Assembly (NCBI GenBank): GCA_011009095.1
Contig: VTPC01090570.1
Coordinates: 141,159 to 205,158 of the forward strand
DNA length: 64,000 nucleotides
Reading direction: 5' to 3'
From: Ignelater luminosus
Lineage: Eukaryota; Arthropoda; Insecta; Coleoptera; Elateridae
Position 1 is the stretch's first letter. Every line of letters starts with the position of its first letter. Made by a program: the position numbers and the translations under genes. A model generated the notes under the pieces. The model was not told the origin of the DNA. It made no database searches and saw nothing but the letters and a program-made list of their open reading frames with translations. Positions 26,894 to 39,900 of the stretch are shown here, piece after piece.

Positions 26894-28439
26894 ACCAATT
26901 TTGACCAAATATTAATCCAAAAATATAAATTTAAATTGTGTTATATTTTTGGGGTGTATAAATAACATGTGTAACTAATAACCAAATATATTTTCACCAT
27001 CATTTTTGTAATTGTTACCAAATACAATTAACTAACTAGTTAATGGCTGTTCTAATGTTGCATGAAGGTGAAAACTTAACTTTGATTTTTTGTGATTGTA
27101 TGTTCTTAATTTATTTTTCTCAAATCGTGTCATGATAGGTAAATTAAATGTTCTTGTTACTTTTTCTTTTCTCAAATATATAAGAGTACTGATATAAAAC
27201 TAGCAAATCAATAGTGAGCCCCAATTTCATGAAAACACCCTTTTGGTCTAAGTCTTTCTAATGTCTGTCTTCATAACTCAATTGTGTGCTGTCAGAATCT
27301 ACTTCACATGTATATAATTGCAAAAAATGTATTATTAAAATAAAATCTCTATTTGTAATAGTCAAGTTGTGTAAATTACTTTCTGTGTAATTATTTGTAT
27401 ATAAATTTAAAATTATAATGGAATTAAATACTTAAGAGATTAAAACATTTCTAGTCGTATGTAAATATATTAGAAATTGTCACATACTAATGATATTAAT
27501 TTAAACATATGTACTAAGTGTTTTTTTTAATAACTAATAAACACAGAAGAAAGTATGTATTTACCTATAATTTTTTTTTAGTTCATATTTAGTTAAAAGT
27601 AAAAGATGACGATGATTTTTGACTTGGATAACTGAAACTACAAAAATATATTGTCTCATAGTTTGCTAAATTTGCTGCTGCTAATATAAACAAATAAAGT
27701 TTTTGATAAACTTGTTGCAGTCGAGATGTTATTTCTTCCTGCTGATCTAAGATCACCAGATAATCTGCGCTCAGTGTGCTCAGAACTATTCATGCATTAA
27801 ATCAAGTGTTCAAATTATCCTAGCATTAACAATTTTGATTGTAATAAAAGTAAGTGCCCAATCTCAATTATGGAACATTTAGGTTAAAAAGGTTTCATTG
27901 CATATGGCAATGTTACACAACTTTGAGATTAGCTTTATGAAGTTTACAATCTAGCCTGCCAGGCTCTATGTTTATGTTATCTGATGCATACTGATAACAT
28001 TGTTAAGCTACATTGGATGGTATAGAATGCTACTAATTCAAATATGGTCCCATTTTGCAGAGAAATTATCTACACTTCTATTATTAAGTGATGTTGATAT
28101 GTACGCTCAAACTACTGTTCAATTTAGGCTCTCGCCAAGTTTCTATATCCAGACTAGTTGATTTTACATGTCCTATGGCAGTAAATGTATTTTATTTCAA
28201 TCCACAGTCCTAGACAAGTAAACAGTAAATAACTATACTATCCCATTACTATTGGCATTATTTTGCAAAGGATATGCTTCAAATGCAAGGTAAGACGAGA
28301 AAAAATTTGCTAACTCAAGTACAATTATGTAATTAGTAGAAGCCATTCTATATCCTTGTAAGTGTGATCAGAATCATAGAATGTGACTTCTAACGTGCTT
28401 TCCACAATTTTCCAGTTCACAACTGGTCTTTAGCATTGC
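26894..28439. other. 3' UTR of the IQSEC-like gene and intergenic DNA
   Basis: Several AATAAA-like signals follow the stop (for example near 27,340 and 27,530). After about 27,720 base composition becomes less AT-rich. This may be the untranslated tail or LTR of the Ty3 relic that follows on the minus strand, but no LTR pair was established. Confidence 0.5.
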
Positions 28440-30430
28440 CAGTTTTGGACACCCTTGCTCTTTTGCATTTCTTCTCGGTCTTAGTTGGTTACCCACAAAT
28501 CTTCATAGATTTGCTTGTCATAGACGATCTTTCACCACCAAATAAAACAGAAATCTTACCAATAACTGAATTTCTTTGTTTGAGTTCCCTCTGTCTTCCA
28601 TAATCATCTTCAGAACTGTACCAAGACATTTTTAGATCACTAGAATGTGGGGTAACCCATAATCTTCTGAGACTTAAAGAGTTTGTCATTTACATAAATT
28701 CCTGAAATTGTTGCTTGACCACTGGAGTCTTATATATTGCAGACTTGGAGGTTCATCATCTTCTTTGCCTTCATTATGATTGCCTCTATAGGGTACACGT
28801 GATGAACCCCTTAACATCTTTGATGGTTATGCACCAGTCACCTTCATTAGGTCCTACCTCCTCTGCTTTTACATTGTAGTGATCTTTCATTCAGTTGCTA
28901 ACCATATGAGTTTGCTTCCATGCCAGCTCATATAGGTATTGAGTCCCCAGAATGCCAATTGAGCTGGTGTGAAGTTTGTTGTTTCATGGACAGATGCTTG
29001 GTAAGCCATTAAGAAGAGGTTGATGTGTTTATCCCAGTCTATTTAATTTTTGGACATTGCAGTCTTGTTCATTCTTTCTGCCATTTTATCTGATTATAGA
29101 TGTAATATGATCATTGAAATTATTTAAAAAACGCTCGATTTGAAACTTCTGCCTTAGCAGAGTGGATTTCTAATGGCACTTCACGATTTTTTGACATAAT
29201 ATGTGAGCTCCTGCTCATTTTGTGGAATAATCTATTACCAACAGGATGTACTTATTCTCTGCTTCAGTTTCTGGACAGGGACCAGCTCTATAGCTATTCT
29301 CTCAAAAGGATTTCCAATGTTGTATTGCTTGATTGCTGTTCTTCTGCTTTTAACTCATTAGTAAGATCTTACCAGTAGTTTCTCAAACATCCTCTTTATG
29401 TCCAAATGTTTGCTCAATGTTTCATCCTGCAGCTCTTCTAGTATATATGGTCTTTTGCTGCTTGATAAAACTGTTTGTTGGCAGACGTTAAAAAAGCTTT
29501 TTAATATGCTTTCCTCTACCCTTAGAGAATTCATTGCACCTAAACTTTTGACGAATGGTATTTGATCTGCAATTTCATTCCAACTTAGCTAGCTGTCTGC
29601 ATTTTTTCCATTCCATTATTGGTTTATTGAAGCAAAACCAAAACCTTTCTCTTGTTCTTTTTGAAGTTTCCCAATGTTTTAATGATGGATCACTCAGTAA
29701 TTTTGTTCTGGATTTAACAAAACCTTGTTAAAGTAATCACTAACTCTCTTGGGTATCTTGAATTTGTGAAAAGACATCTCCATCACCATCCTAACATTAC
29801 TAGTAGCATCAGTGTCTACTATGAACATTCAATAGACTGTGACGGTAACTCCAGACTACTGTACTGGATAACCTTTTTTTCGAATTTTCAAAAGCTTCTT
29901 GATATTTGTTGGTTCACACAAATTTTCTTGTGGTTTGGCAAAGTTGGCAAAGCCAAGCACAAATCTTCTATAATAAGTGTAAAGGCCTAAGAAACTTCAT
30001 GTATTGTATTTGTCTTTAAGAATACATCATTCTTTCACTGTTGATATCTTCTCAGGATCTTTGGTAACATCTTCATTAAACTCTATGTGGTCCAGATATT
30101 TTAGTTGATGGAGGAACATAAATGACACTTTTTCAGAATCAGATTCAAGTGAGCAGTAGAGAATCTTCGGAGTACTTCTTTCAAATTTCTGAGATGATAT
30201 TAGAAAGTCTTTCCAGTCATTATCACATTGTTTAAATACATTAGACACACATTTCACGATAAGCCTCTTAAAAATAAAAATTGCATAGGCCAAAGCATAT
30301 GACTGTAAATTGCCTAAGTTCATTACTAGTGAAAAACGCAGTTTTTCCATTTTTTTTGTCAACACTCAATATCGCTCTTTAGATCAAGCGTGAAAACTAT
30401 TTGGACCCAGAGAGATCTAAGGTGGCATAA
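28440..30430 (-). mobile_element. Ty3/gypsy LTR-retrotransposon pol relic (RT, RNase H, integrase)
   Basis: Read on the minus strand from right to left and across frames: reverse transcriptase at 30,420-30,030, including a LMYLNNVIMTGKTF piece corresponding to the YLDD region and the end of RT (LKYLDHIEFNEDVTKDPEK); an FLGLYTYYRRFV connection piece at about 29,980; an RNase H start (VDTDATSNV) near 29,800; an integrase C-terminal core (AYQASVHETTNFTPAQLAF) near 28,950-29,010; and a basic tail to about 28,450. Many stops and frame changes mean it is dead. Domain order RT-RNaseH-IN is that of Ty3/gypsy. Flanking LTRs were not identified. Confidence 0.75.
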
Positions 30431-32089
30431 ATGAGGCAACGGATCAAGTCATTCATACATTTGTAATGCAAAAGCATGTTGTTCTGTCTCTTTTTTACTT
30501 GGTATTGCATTTCTTTCAGAAGGAATATTTCTTTTTTTTTGGTTAGAGATAAGACATTTTAGATTTTGGCGAATAGACGCGCTAGTGCAGCTTCCAATTG
30601 GCGGCAAGCTGTGGGCGTGCGCAAACTCTTAATAAAGCTCTGAATTTATAGGTATTTGTAAATGTAAATATTTCAGAATATTATAATTAATTAGTTGTCA
30701 TTCTGAAAAAAAAACGGCAGTTCAAACTATAATTGACAAAACAAAAAATTTATGTATAAAATGTAACAGATGAATGCACCAAGTCGAGTTGGTTGCCTAT
30801 CCGAAACCTATCTTTTGATAGTCAGCATTAAATTGCCATCTAGTCGTACCTCTTACGAATTACTATTGTTGGTAATAAAGGTAGCAATATTGATGTTACA
30901 TGTACGTAAAAATTAATAGATGGCAACACATCTATTTTTCGCAATATGTGTTAGTTAATGTAAGCTATAAATTAAATCTAAATGTTGCGTAAAAGTACAA
31001 TAAACAATCTTTATTTCAGAATAGAAAGGAAATTTGTTTTACGCCAGATCCATTCTACGAATGGTTTAAAAATCTGGTTTATATTATCTTAAACACAATA
31101 ATTATTATTCTAGCATGTGCAGGTTTGAGTAATATTTTAATTGCTAAGAATCCTGTATAGAGTCAGGTAAGCAGGTACTTGTAAAATATCCGCAATGTAA
31201 GTTGGATACAGTTTCAATTCAATTTGCTGTGCAGATCTCTGTTATTCATTATCATGATTACTACAATAATTGTTTCCAAGGGATGATCTTAAACATTGTA
31301 GGTGATTAGAGATAACTTGTTTGCTTTTGCAATTTAAAAATGTCTTCTAGATTCAATGTGAGGTAAATATCTATCATTAACTGTTTCGTGTAGATTTCTG
31401 ATGGTAGTATGTCCCTTGTTTGTCATAAGTGTTTGGCCATAGAAAGGTATATGTTTGGATTTACATAGATAATTTTGCTTTGGCTTAATTTTTCTCTCTT
31501 CTTTTGATATACGCAGGTTTGTTTAGTTTGTACGAGGAATAAGGATCATGTCAGTTTGCATTGTCCGTATTTTCATTATGGGTTTTTCTAACTCCTTTCG
31601 GTATTTGATGCGCGTAACTTCACTTTCAGTGGTTTCATTTAAATGTTAACTGTGATATTTATAGCTTAGGACGTTAAACAGTTGGATAGCTTAGGAAATT
31701 CTGTAACGATGAATTGTTGAGTATAGGCATGAATTTGCATTGAGATACATGTTGATCTATTCAGTTTACTTAGTGACGGGTTATCCAACAGTGGTATCAT
31801 GTCAAGTAAGTTCAAGAAAAGTTCTATGACATTTCCTGGGTTTGCTACGACTGAAGATACGTTCAACGAACTCCGTTTGTTACTGAATTTAAGTCTGTCC
31901 GCATCTTTTTGAAATTTTGGCTTCTACATCAAAAACTAAAGATCATGTAATGTCTTTGCTTTTTGCTATCACCTCGGGAACATGGTCAAAATGGCCACCG
32001 AAACAACAAAACGGAGTTTGTTGTAGTTATGCTTTGCATTCCCAGATGTTTTTGTTTTGTGTTGAGTAGATTCTGATGCGTGATAAGAC
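30431..32089. other. Intergenic DNA, possibly retroelement-derived
   Basis: Composition is less AT-rich than genuine introns nearby. A 67-codon minus-strand frame at 31,666-31,866 is not recognised. It lies where the region between RNase H and integrase of the next Ty3 relic would be expected, so it may belong to that element. No LTR ends could be paired. Confidence 0.4.
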
Positions 32090-32770
32090 ACCTGCATTCG
32101 TGTTTTTTTTTCTTATATTCTATGTAGCAGTCATTAGATTCCTCTAATTCTAATCTGCATATTACTAATCTCGAGGTTGATTCTTTAAGACTGAATGGTC
32201 ATTGTAATTAATGGTCAGTGACAATGTCATGCTCTATATTTCCACAATGGTGCTTTTTGGTATTACTGGATGATCCGAAAACTTTTTTTTTAAGAAACTT
32301 TGATTTAGCAAGATGGCTTGTAGGTTGGATTTCTTAAAGAAATGCTTATGTCATCTATAAAGCAAATTTCTTCTTATAGATTCTTCAAATTGTCCATAAG
32401 CCTTCAGAAGTTCACAATGTTGCCAGAGCATCTTTCAAACCAAAATTTAAGATCCATCTCTATCTGATTGAAACCTGATGCTAAGCAAGCGTTAAAGAAC
32501 TAAGATTTAATCAATTTATCTGAGATAGAGGTAGTATTCAGCAGAGTATAACGATTATCAATTGCTTTTCAGTTAACCTTTCTGTAGTCCACCATAAGTT
32601 ACCACCTTTGTTTTCTGTTGGCATTTTGCTTTTTTCGGAACGATTCGAATGGTTTAATGGTTTACCTATTATAATTGTAACTTGAGAAGATAAATTAAAG
32701 ATGATTAGTTCAGCATAAAATTTTGTTTTTGGTGCAGGTTCTGTTTGGTTATGTGAGGTTATTTGCAAAA
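32090..32770 (-). mobile_element. Second Ty3/gypsy pol relic (RT to RNase H)
   Basis: Minus strand, several frames. A degenerate counterpart of the RLVVDYRKLN block is at about 32,570-32,620; LASGFNQIEMD at about 32,455-32,490 matches the conserved RT block; FIDDISISLR near 32,345 corresponds to YLDD; RLELEESNDCYIEYKKKK near 32,111-32,158 corresponds to the RNase H end that precedes ADALSR in gypsy/17.6-like elements. It overlaps in domain content with the relic to its left, so the two are separate insertions. Stops and frameshifts are frequent. Confidence 0.7.
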
Positions 32771-33939
32771 CTAAAATCTTTTCGTCACCTTTCTGTTTTT
32801 ATATCAATGGTGGCAACTATCTTTTATTAAGAGAAGTCAAGTTTATATGTAATGAAGAATACCGTAGCTGCTGTTGAACTAAAACCTTAAATCATTACAG
32901 AATATATACTTATTTTAAAAAATAAAACTTTATGTCTAAAGTCACCCTGTTCTCATTGCTCAATGATTACTGCAAGCAGAACTACAATATATTATTGATG
33001 CAACTGTTGAGACAAACCTGAAAATCAGTTTTTTGTCAAGAAATCATTACATTTTCAAAGATTTTTCTCCACTGTGCATTAGAAATCAGACTTTAGCGTA
33101 AAGATTTTCTTTTATTTTATATACAGGATGTTATAGTTTAAGTTTGGGTCACCACTTCGGGAATGTGTTCTAGATGTCAATTTAAGATAAAAGCTCTAAT
33201 ATGTTTTTTTTCTAAAATGCCTTCTAAGAAAGATGCAAGAGGATGCCAAGAAACTCACCGTACTCAATAAACAACTGACTTAATCAAGTCTTCTGGCATT
33301 AGTGTGTCAAGTCATTCTTCATATAACCCTGATCTTGCTTCTTGCGATTTCGTGCTTTTTTTATGCTAAAAATCACATGAAAGGGTGTAAGCAGAGACAG
33401 AGATGTTAACCACCTGGGATGAAATAGGCAATTCATGTTTATACATTAAAACTTGATATGTAAAAAGATCAATAGTAGTAGTAATTTCATTTAAAAGGGA
33501 AAGGGAGACTAATTCTATAATGAAAACACAAGTTTCAATGAGTATTTAAGGCATTATTATTATCAACAATAAATAAATAAATATTACATTTTTCGTCTTT
33601 AAAATTGTATAAGAAAGTTATTTTTCGAGTATAATTGGCTTTGGTTGTGCTTTCATAAAAGTTCATGTTTAAAGTTTCAGTCATTCTTGCTAAAGAGTAT
33701 ATACATTATACACATTTAACATGGACGCGCCACACATTGCTACAAATAGTAAAAATTTTAAATAATTTTTATAAAATATACATATGCCTCAAAACTAACA
33801 GGCACTTTAGACTTTTACATTTACCATTAAGTAATGTATCTCTTTACATTTATTAAACAAATGAGCCAACATTAATTACATTTGGCATAATAATAAGCAA
33901 ATGCAGTAAAATGAAGCAAACATAAAATGTATCCAGCTT
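32771..33939. other. Intergenic DNA and 3' UTR of the scramblase gene
   Basis: No gene seen. On the minus strand an AATAAA signal (TTTATT on the given strand, about 33,848) lies some 90 bp past the scramblase stop. A TATACAGGATGTTATAG near 33,120 resembles the TACAGGGTG repeat ends found elsewhere in the window. Confidence 0.5.
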
Positions 33940-36900
33940 TTAGAGCATGCCAGGTCTGTCTTCTTCCTTATTTTGAGATTTTTCAAAGAACATTGCATCC
34001 TAAAAAGGAATGTTAACTGTTAAGTCTGACATACAATATATTAAATACATACTATTAAAAAGCAAGCTCCCAACATGACTGCTTTCATTCGAACATCAAG
34101 ATCCATTGGAAATGTTATACCAAAATAATCAGCATCGGTAAACATTTCTCGCATCAAACCTGACCATTGCTTAGATATTTTACCAACTTGGGTGCTTCCA
34201 TCTGCAGACATTACCTTAAATTCTACATCTCCACAAATACTCATTGTGCAAAATGGTCCTTCAATACGTAAAACAGTATCCCCAGTTGGATTTTTAATGG
34301 AAAATGCAGGACAACAAATGCTCCAATCTTGTTCTACAGTTCCTACAATGGTTCCTGGTGGTGCAGATACTTCCATACTCTGCAAACAAATTGTTTATAA
34401 TATTTGAATTTATATACAGCGTTTAATATAACATTCACAAAATTATTATTAAATTTAGCATCTGAGAAAAACAGAATCTACAATGTAGAAGCAATCAAGC
34501 TGGAAATACAAAACTCATAAGCGTATGTCACCAGCTGGTGTTATCTTGATTTATATAAATGAATCTTAAATATTGTGCAACTAAAATTTAAAAAAGTTCC
34601 GTAATCTCATAAAAACATTTAATTAAATTTATTATCTTTTAATTATCACAAAATATTTTATTATATACTATTACAACGGTATAGCAGTTGAGACACTTCA
34701 ATCATTAATTAGAAAAAGAAAATAAAATAAAAACCATAATTAATCACTGTTCATTACAATTTAAAAAATGAAATAATCACAACATTGCAATTAGCAATTA
34801 ACAGTATTTTTCATCCGAGACCTGGTCCCATCAACAAAAACAAGTCGCTCATAATTTTTAGTGGTACAATTTTTATAACAAAATGCCTTGGTCTCACCAA
34901 CAAAAAAAGTCGTGAGCCCATAAATTTTAGTAGAAAGATTTTTAAAACAAGAAATAGTAATTGACTTGAGAATATCTTTCATTTTTGATCCGGTTATACC
35001 AAAAAAAATAGTCATAAGCTGCCACTAAGTGCTCATGTAGCCTATAACCTTCCCAAGCTCATATGCAAGTGAAAACCATGTTGAAATAGGTCCATTAGTT
35101 TTAGAGATAATTGGGTATATACAAAGAGACAAACAAACGTGTCTGAACTGATAATCTCTTTTTTTCATAGTCGGTAAAAATTGAAATGATATAAGCTGTA
35201 TGATGTACATAACCACTCGTGTAAAATATTATTATAGATTTTTGTATTTCCAGTTTGCCACCTTCCATACAATTAAATATTAACAGAAACTAACCTGTAA
35301 GCAACAAGGAAAGAAACAGGAATCACAAGCCAACGGACGATGCAAATGAATAATTTGATTGCTAAAATTATCCAAGATCTTCATGCCAAATGGTCGTAAT
35401 GGTCCACAACAATTTCTTGTTAGACAGTCGCTCTCCTCAACAGCATAATAGACTTTTTGTCCAAGACTATTTTTTATGGTATACTTATTTGCAGTTTCGA
35501 AACCGGTAAATGCTATGACAAAAATTAAATAATCTTTATTTTGTTACATAAGAAGTAAGTTACCTTCCAATAACTCTACTTTTTGATGTACAAGTAGGTG
35601 ATCAATCATAGTAAGGTATTCCAATCCTGGAGGGCAATTGACTACGCTTTGCGGCATATTCATCCAACCACCTACAAAAGTACAAATAATTTCTTTTAAT
35701 TTAAAATTATTATAATCTCTAGGGTGAGTAAGGTCATCATTAATTGATATTATTTATTACATTTTTGGTTGTTTATTTCTTATCATTTCCTTGAATAAAA
35801 CATGTTACTAAGTTTTAAGCGACAATATTCTTATTTCGTTTTATTAATTTGTAGCTTTTGCATATTGGTAAGATAAAAATGAAGATCTCTAATTTAAAAT
35901 AGTATTTAAACGACTCATATTAAACAGACATATAAAACATAGAATTATAGGCTGGACTACACACTTTAATGACATAGGAGTTCAAACCAAATTACTAATA
36001 CATGCAATTTTGGCTACTACAGTGCAGCCCTTTTAAATAGAATAATGGAAATAAAATCGCTGGGACATGTATAGCGATTTAAATTACACTGCAGCTTTTA
36101 TACAGGTATTCCTGATTTTTTGACCGTATTGAAAAAAGTGATGATTGACATTTTTTTAAATGGCAACATTGCATTTTTCTCGTATTTCTTAATAACAGAG
36201 ATTTTCCAAAAAATTGTTATTATCAATTTTATTTTCATTATTCCACTGTATATTTGTTAGTATAAAACTTGTGAAGAAGCAGTATCAGCATACTTTAGTT
36301 CCAATGCCAACACAACGTTCCAGATTCAACTGACATCTTTTTAAATGGACCACCCTTTGTTTATTATAAGGTTTCTCAAACTATAGTGTCCCTTTGTGGG
36401 AATATAGTAAAAGATGGAGAACAATATCATTTATTTGTAAACATATCAACATTTTTTTACCAAAAGATTTTTTTTAATTTCTATATTTTGATACTGTTGA
36501 ATATCTTTTTTCATAAGCTTCTTAATGATGTAACATTGTGCATATTATTCTTTTGTTTTGTAAGTTATTAAATAGAAACTATTTTTCATTTGAAAGTCGA
36601 AGTAGGCCATGATTAGTTTTTACAACAGATTAAGAACAATTTAAGACAAATGGTGGAAAAAGAGATGAACAATAGTTACAACCAACATTGCCACACTTGG
36701 TCTCTTCACTTGTCAACAAAGATGAAAGAATGAAGAAATCAGATTCACAGCTTACTATGTATGAACAGAAATGTGTTAAAACTCAAATATTGACACAAAT
36801 ATTCTATCTAAAAAAGGCCAAGAAAAACAATTTTTATTGCCTTCGCTTTTAAATGAAGTTCTGATGGTACTGCACTTCACAAAGTTCAAATTTTTCAATG

Positions 36901-39900
36901 GCATGTCGGCATAATTATGATGCGAAAGGTTACTATACAGGGCGTTTCATTTATCCAGCATAATTTGAAATTTATGTAGATTGCAAAACTCAGATTATAA
37001 CTAACATTTTAAAAATATAGTAATTCTCATTTTGTCAAGGATTCTTGGCAGCAACCCTTCCTGACATTTTATTAAAAAAATTGTTTTCTTTCACTCACCT
37101 AACACAATCCTTTACAAACTGTTTGGAATGATTGCAGACTTTCGAGCCTTATACATGAGACACCATTTGTGCAAAACAATTAATGTGACACTCCTCATTT
37201 TTTTTTAATTTAATATTTTTTTTATATATATAGCAATATGCATACTATTTTTATTTTGTTCATTTATAATGCAATGAATTTATGTTGCTTTGATTTTATT
37301 GCACACAACTTGCACCATATTTCGATGTTTTTATTTTTTTAATTTTTTAAACTTTTTAAATATCTAAGTCAATTTCTTTGATCAGCTAATAATACTCTGT
37401 TTTCGTCCATCCATTCTTCAACGAGCATATGAGTCGTTACCTTTCAAGACTCAACAGATGTCAGTGGTTATGCCTTAGAAACCGTTTTACTTCAAAGAGA
37501 GTGATATGAATAAAAGCTTATTAAGTATGCATGTCGCTTCATGATATCAATAAAAAAAAGCTGTAACTGCTTTATGGGCCTACACAACTTTCGTTTGTAA
37601 CCACTGCAATGGTTGCCTACAGAAGATTAGTCAAATAGGGACTAGCTCTACGTTTGTTGTACAACATTTCTGAAATTACCTCATTATGGGTCTAAAGATA
37701 TTCAAGAAAAACAGTTTGAACATCCGGATGTGACAAAAATTATTGATTGTTTCAAAGACCGAGATTACCCCATAAATAATATATCTTGTAACGTTTTTAA
37801 TCAGGAGATGCACAATTAATCATTTCAAAGAAAGAACGACAAAGATTCCACTATAAATCTGAAACTGGACATCATAGTATAGACAACACCATTCAGAAGA
37901 TATCTTTTAGGTATATTTGGCCTGATATGCAATAATAAAGCAAGTGAAAGGTTGACTAGATTGCTAAGAATTTAAAGCCAGCAGATTATTAAAATTATTC
38001 GATCCTCTACCTATGACCCCAGCAGGGCATAGATGAATCTTCATCATCGAAAACACTGCAGGCAAATGTGGCAAGTTTTTTCTCTTCCAACGACTCAGAC
38101 GAACATGGCGTCTGCTCAATAACTAAAGATACTCTGTCAAAAAAAAAATTCTGATTGGCTATAGAAATATTTCCATGCATTCCGATTAGACAACAAAAAA
38201 ACACTAGTAAGACAAAATAGGCAACCCATTTCGTAGAACCTCTTCACAAATTAAAAGCACTTTATAGAAGAAATGTGAAGCTATCGGAATTTAATACAGT
38301 GAAACATTCCCCATTTAAAAATACCTTTAAGAGGAACAATAAAAATGCATTTTCAGAATTTATAATGTCTGTGTACTAGAAAATAAGGAAAAACACTTCC
38401 CCCTCTACAACTCTACTAAGAAATTATTTCTTAAGCAACTAGGCAGCAAAGTGTTTTACTGCAGTCCAAAGCGATATTAACGTAATAAACGATACAAAAC
38501 GAAATTTGTTAATAAAATAAAATTCCTAAACGTTAACTATCGCTTGGAAAATGCTATTTTACTAAGACCAGGCCTAATTTCGCAAAATAAAGAATTGTTG
38601 GGCACATTGAAAGCATCTCAATCTAGAGCAGACTGGAACTGTAGGAAGGATTTTAAAGTACAGGCAACCATAGAAAGCAGGACAGGAGTGTTATTTTGGG
38701 TTATACCTGTTCACACTCCTGTAAACTAAATAAATAAATAATTAGCTGTAGAACAGTAAAGATAATCAGAATAGAGTCCATATTTTTGTTCTTATTCTTG
38801 CATTATGGATTTTAGATGTATCATACTCTTAATAGTTTTTTGTTAGAAATTGCACAGGCTGTTAATATAATAGTGATTTCATTTAACAAATGAAAGTTGA
38901 TGTTATTTGCACAGGTGTTCTAATTTTTAGTTTTGCAATGTAGAGGGCAAACTATGAATTTCATCTCAATATCTTTGATAGTATCTTAATAATACAAAGT
39001 AGAACGATCAACAGCCCTGTATAATAAGCTTCTTAAAAATTCTATTTACATATTGTACAAATAACTGTTATTACGTAATGTACTTCAAAATTATGTTTTG
39101 AAAATTAATAATCAAGATATCACTTAGTAGCAGATAATACAATAAATAAATCTGGAATAACCAATACTTAAAATATTTTGTAATGGTGCAAACTTGTTTA
39201 TTTTCAAACATAAATGGGTTTTCCTAAATTACTTTGAACATAAACAAATAAAATGTTTATATTACATACATAATATGTAGTTGTCCTTTTTTAATTAAAG
39301 TTTTAACAACTTGATCAAACATATGTATCAATTGTAGATTTCTAATTTACTAAAACTAAAATTTGAACAGATTATACAGAGTGTACCTAAACTTCTTTTT
39401 ACAATTTTAATGGTTGAAACCCTTAGGAACCCAAATTCTGAATACTGTTATTCTAAATATCAGCATCCTATTTTTTATATAAATCAATTATCAGTACTTT
39501 CATAAAAAGTGGTATATTCTCACACAACACAGACTGTTTTGTACTTTATTTATCTTTATTGTTTGCAGTTATAATTTATGCTCGGTGTTTTGTTGATGTC
39601 ATATTAAGAACATTTCAGTTACTTTGTTAATGTAATTCCCTTCATTCAATCTAGGAAAGGACCTGGTTTGCAATAGATATTTGTGTGTAATAAACAAATA
39701 TTTTGTAAGTAGTAAACCTCTTAAAGGATAAGAGGATTAGCATCAACTTGAAAATAAAGAATTATATGTAAACAGGGTGTTCTCTCACATCACAACATTG
39801 AATACACATTCAACCTTTTTATCTACTGGCATATCGAAAATTGAATGCAATCAACAAATAAAAAGTATTACAGAGAAATTTTATTTATCAATGTATTTTT

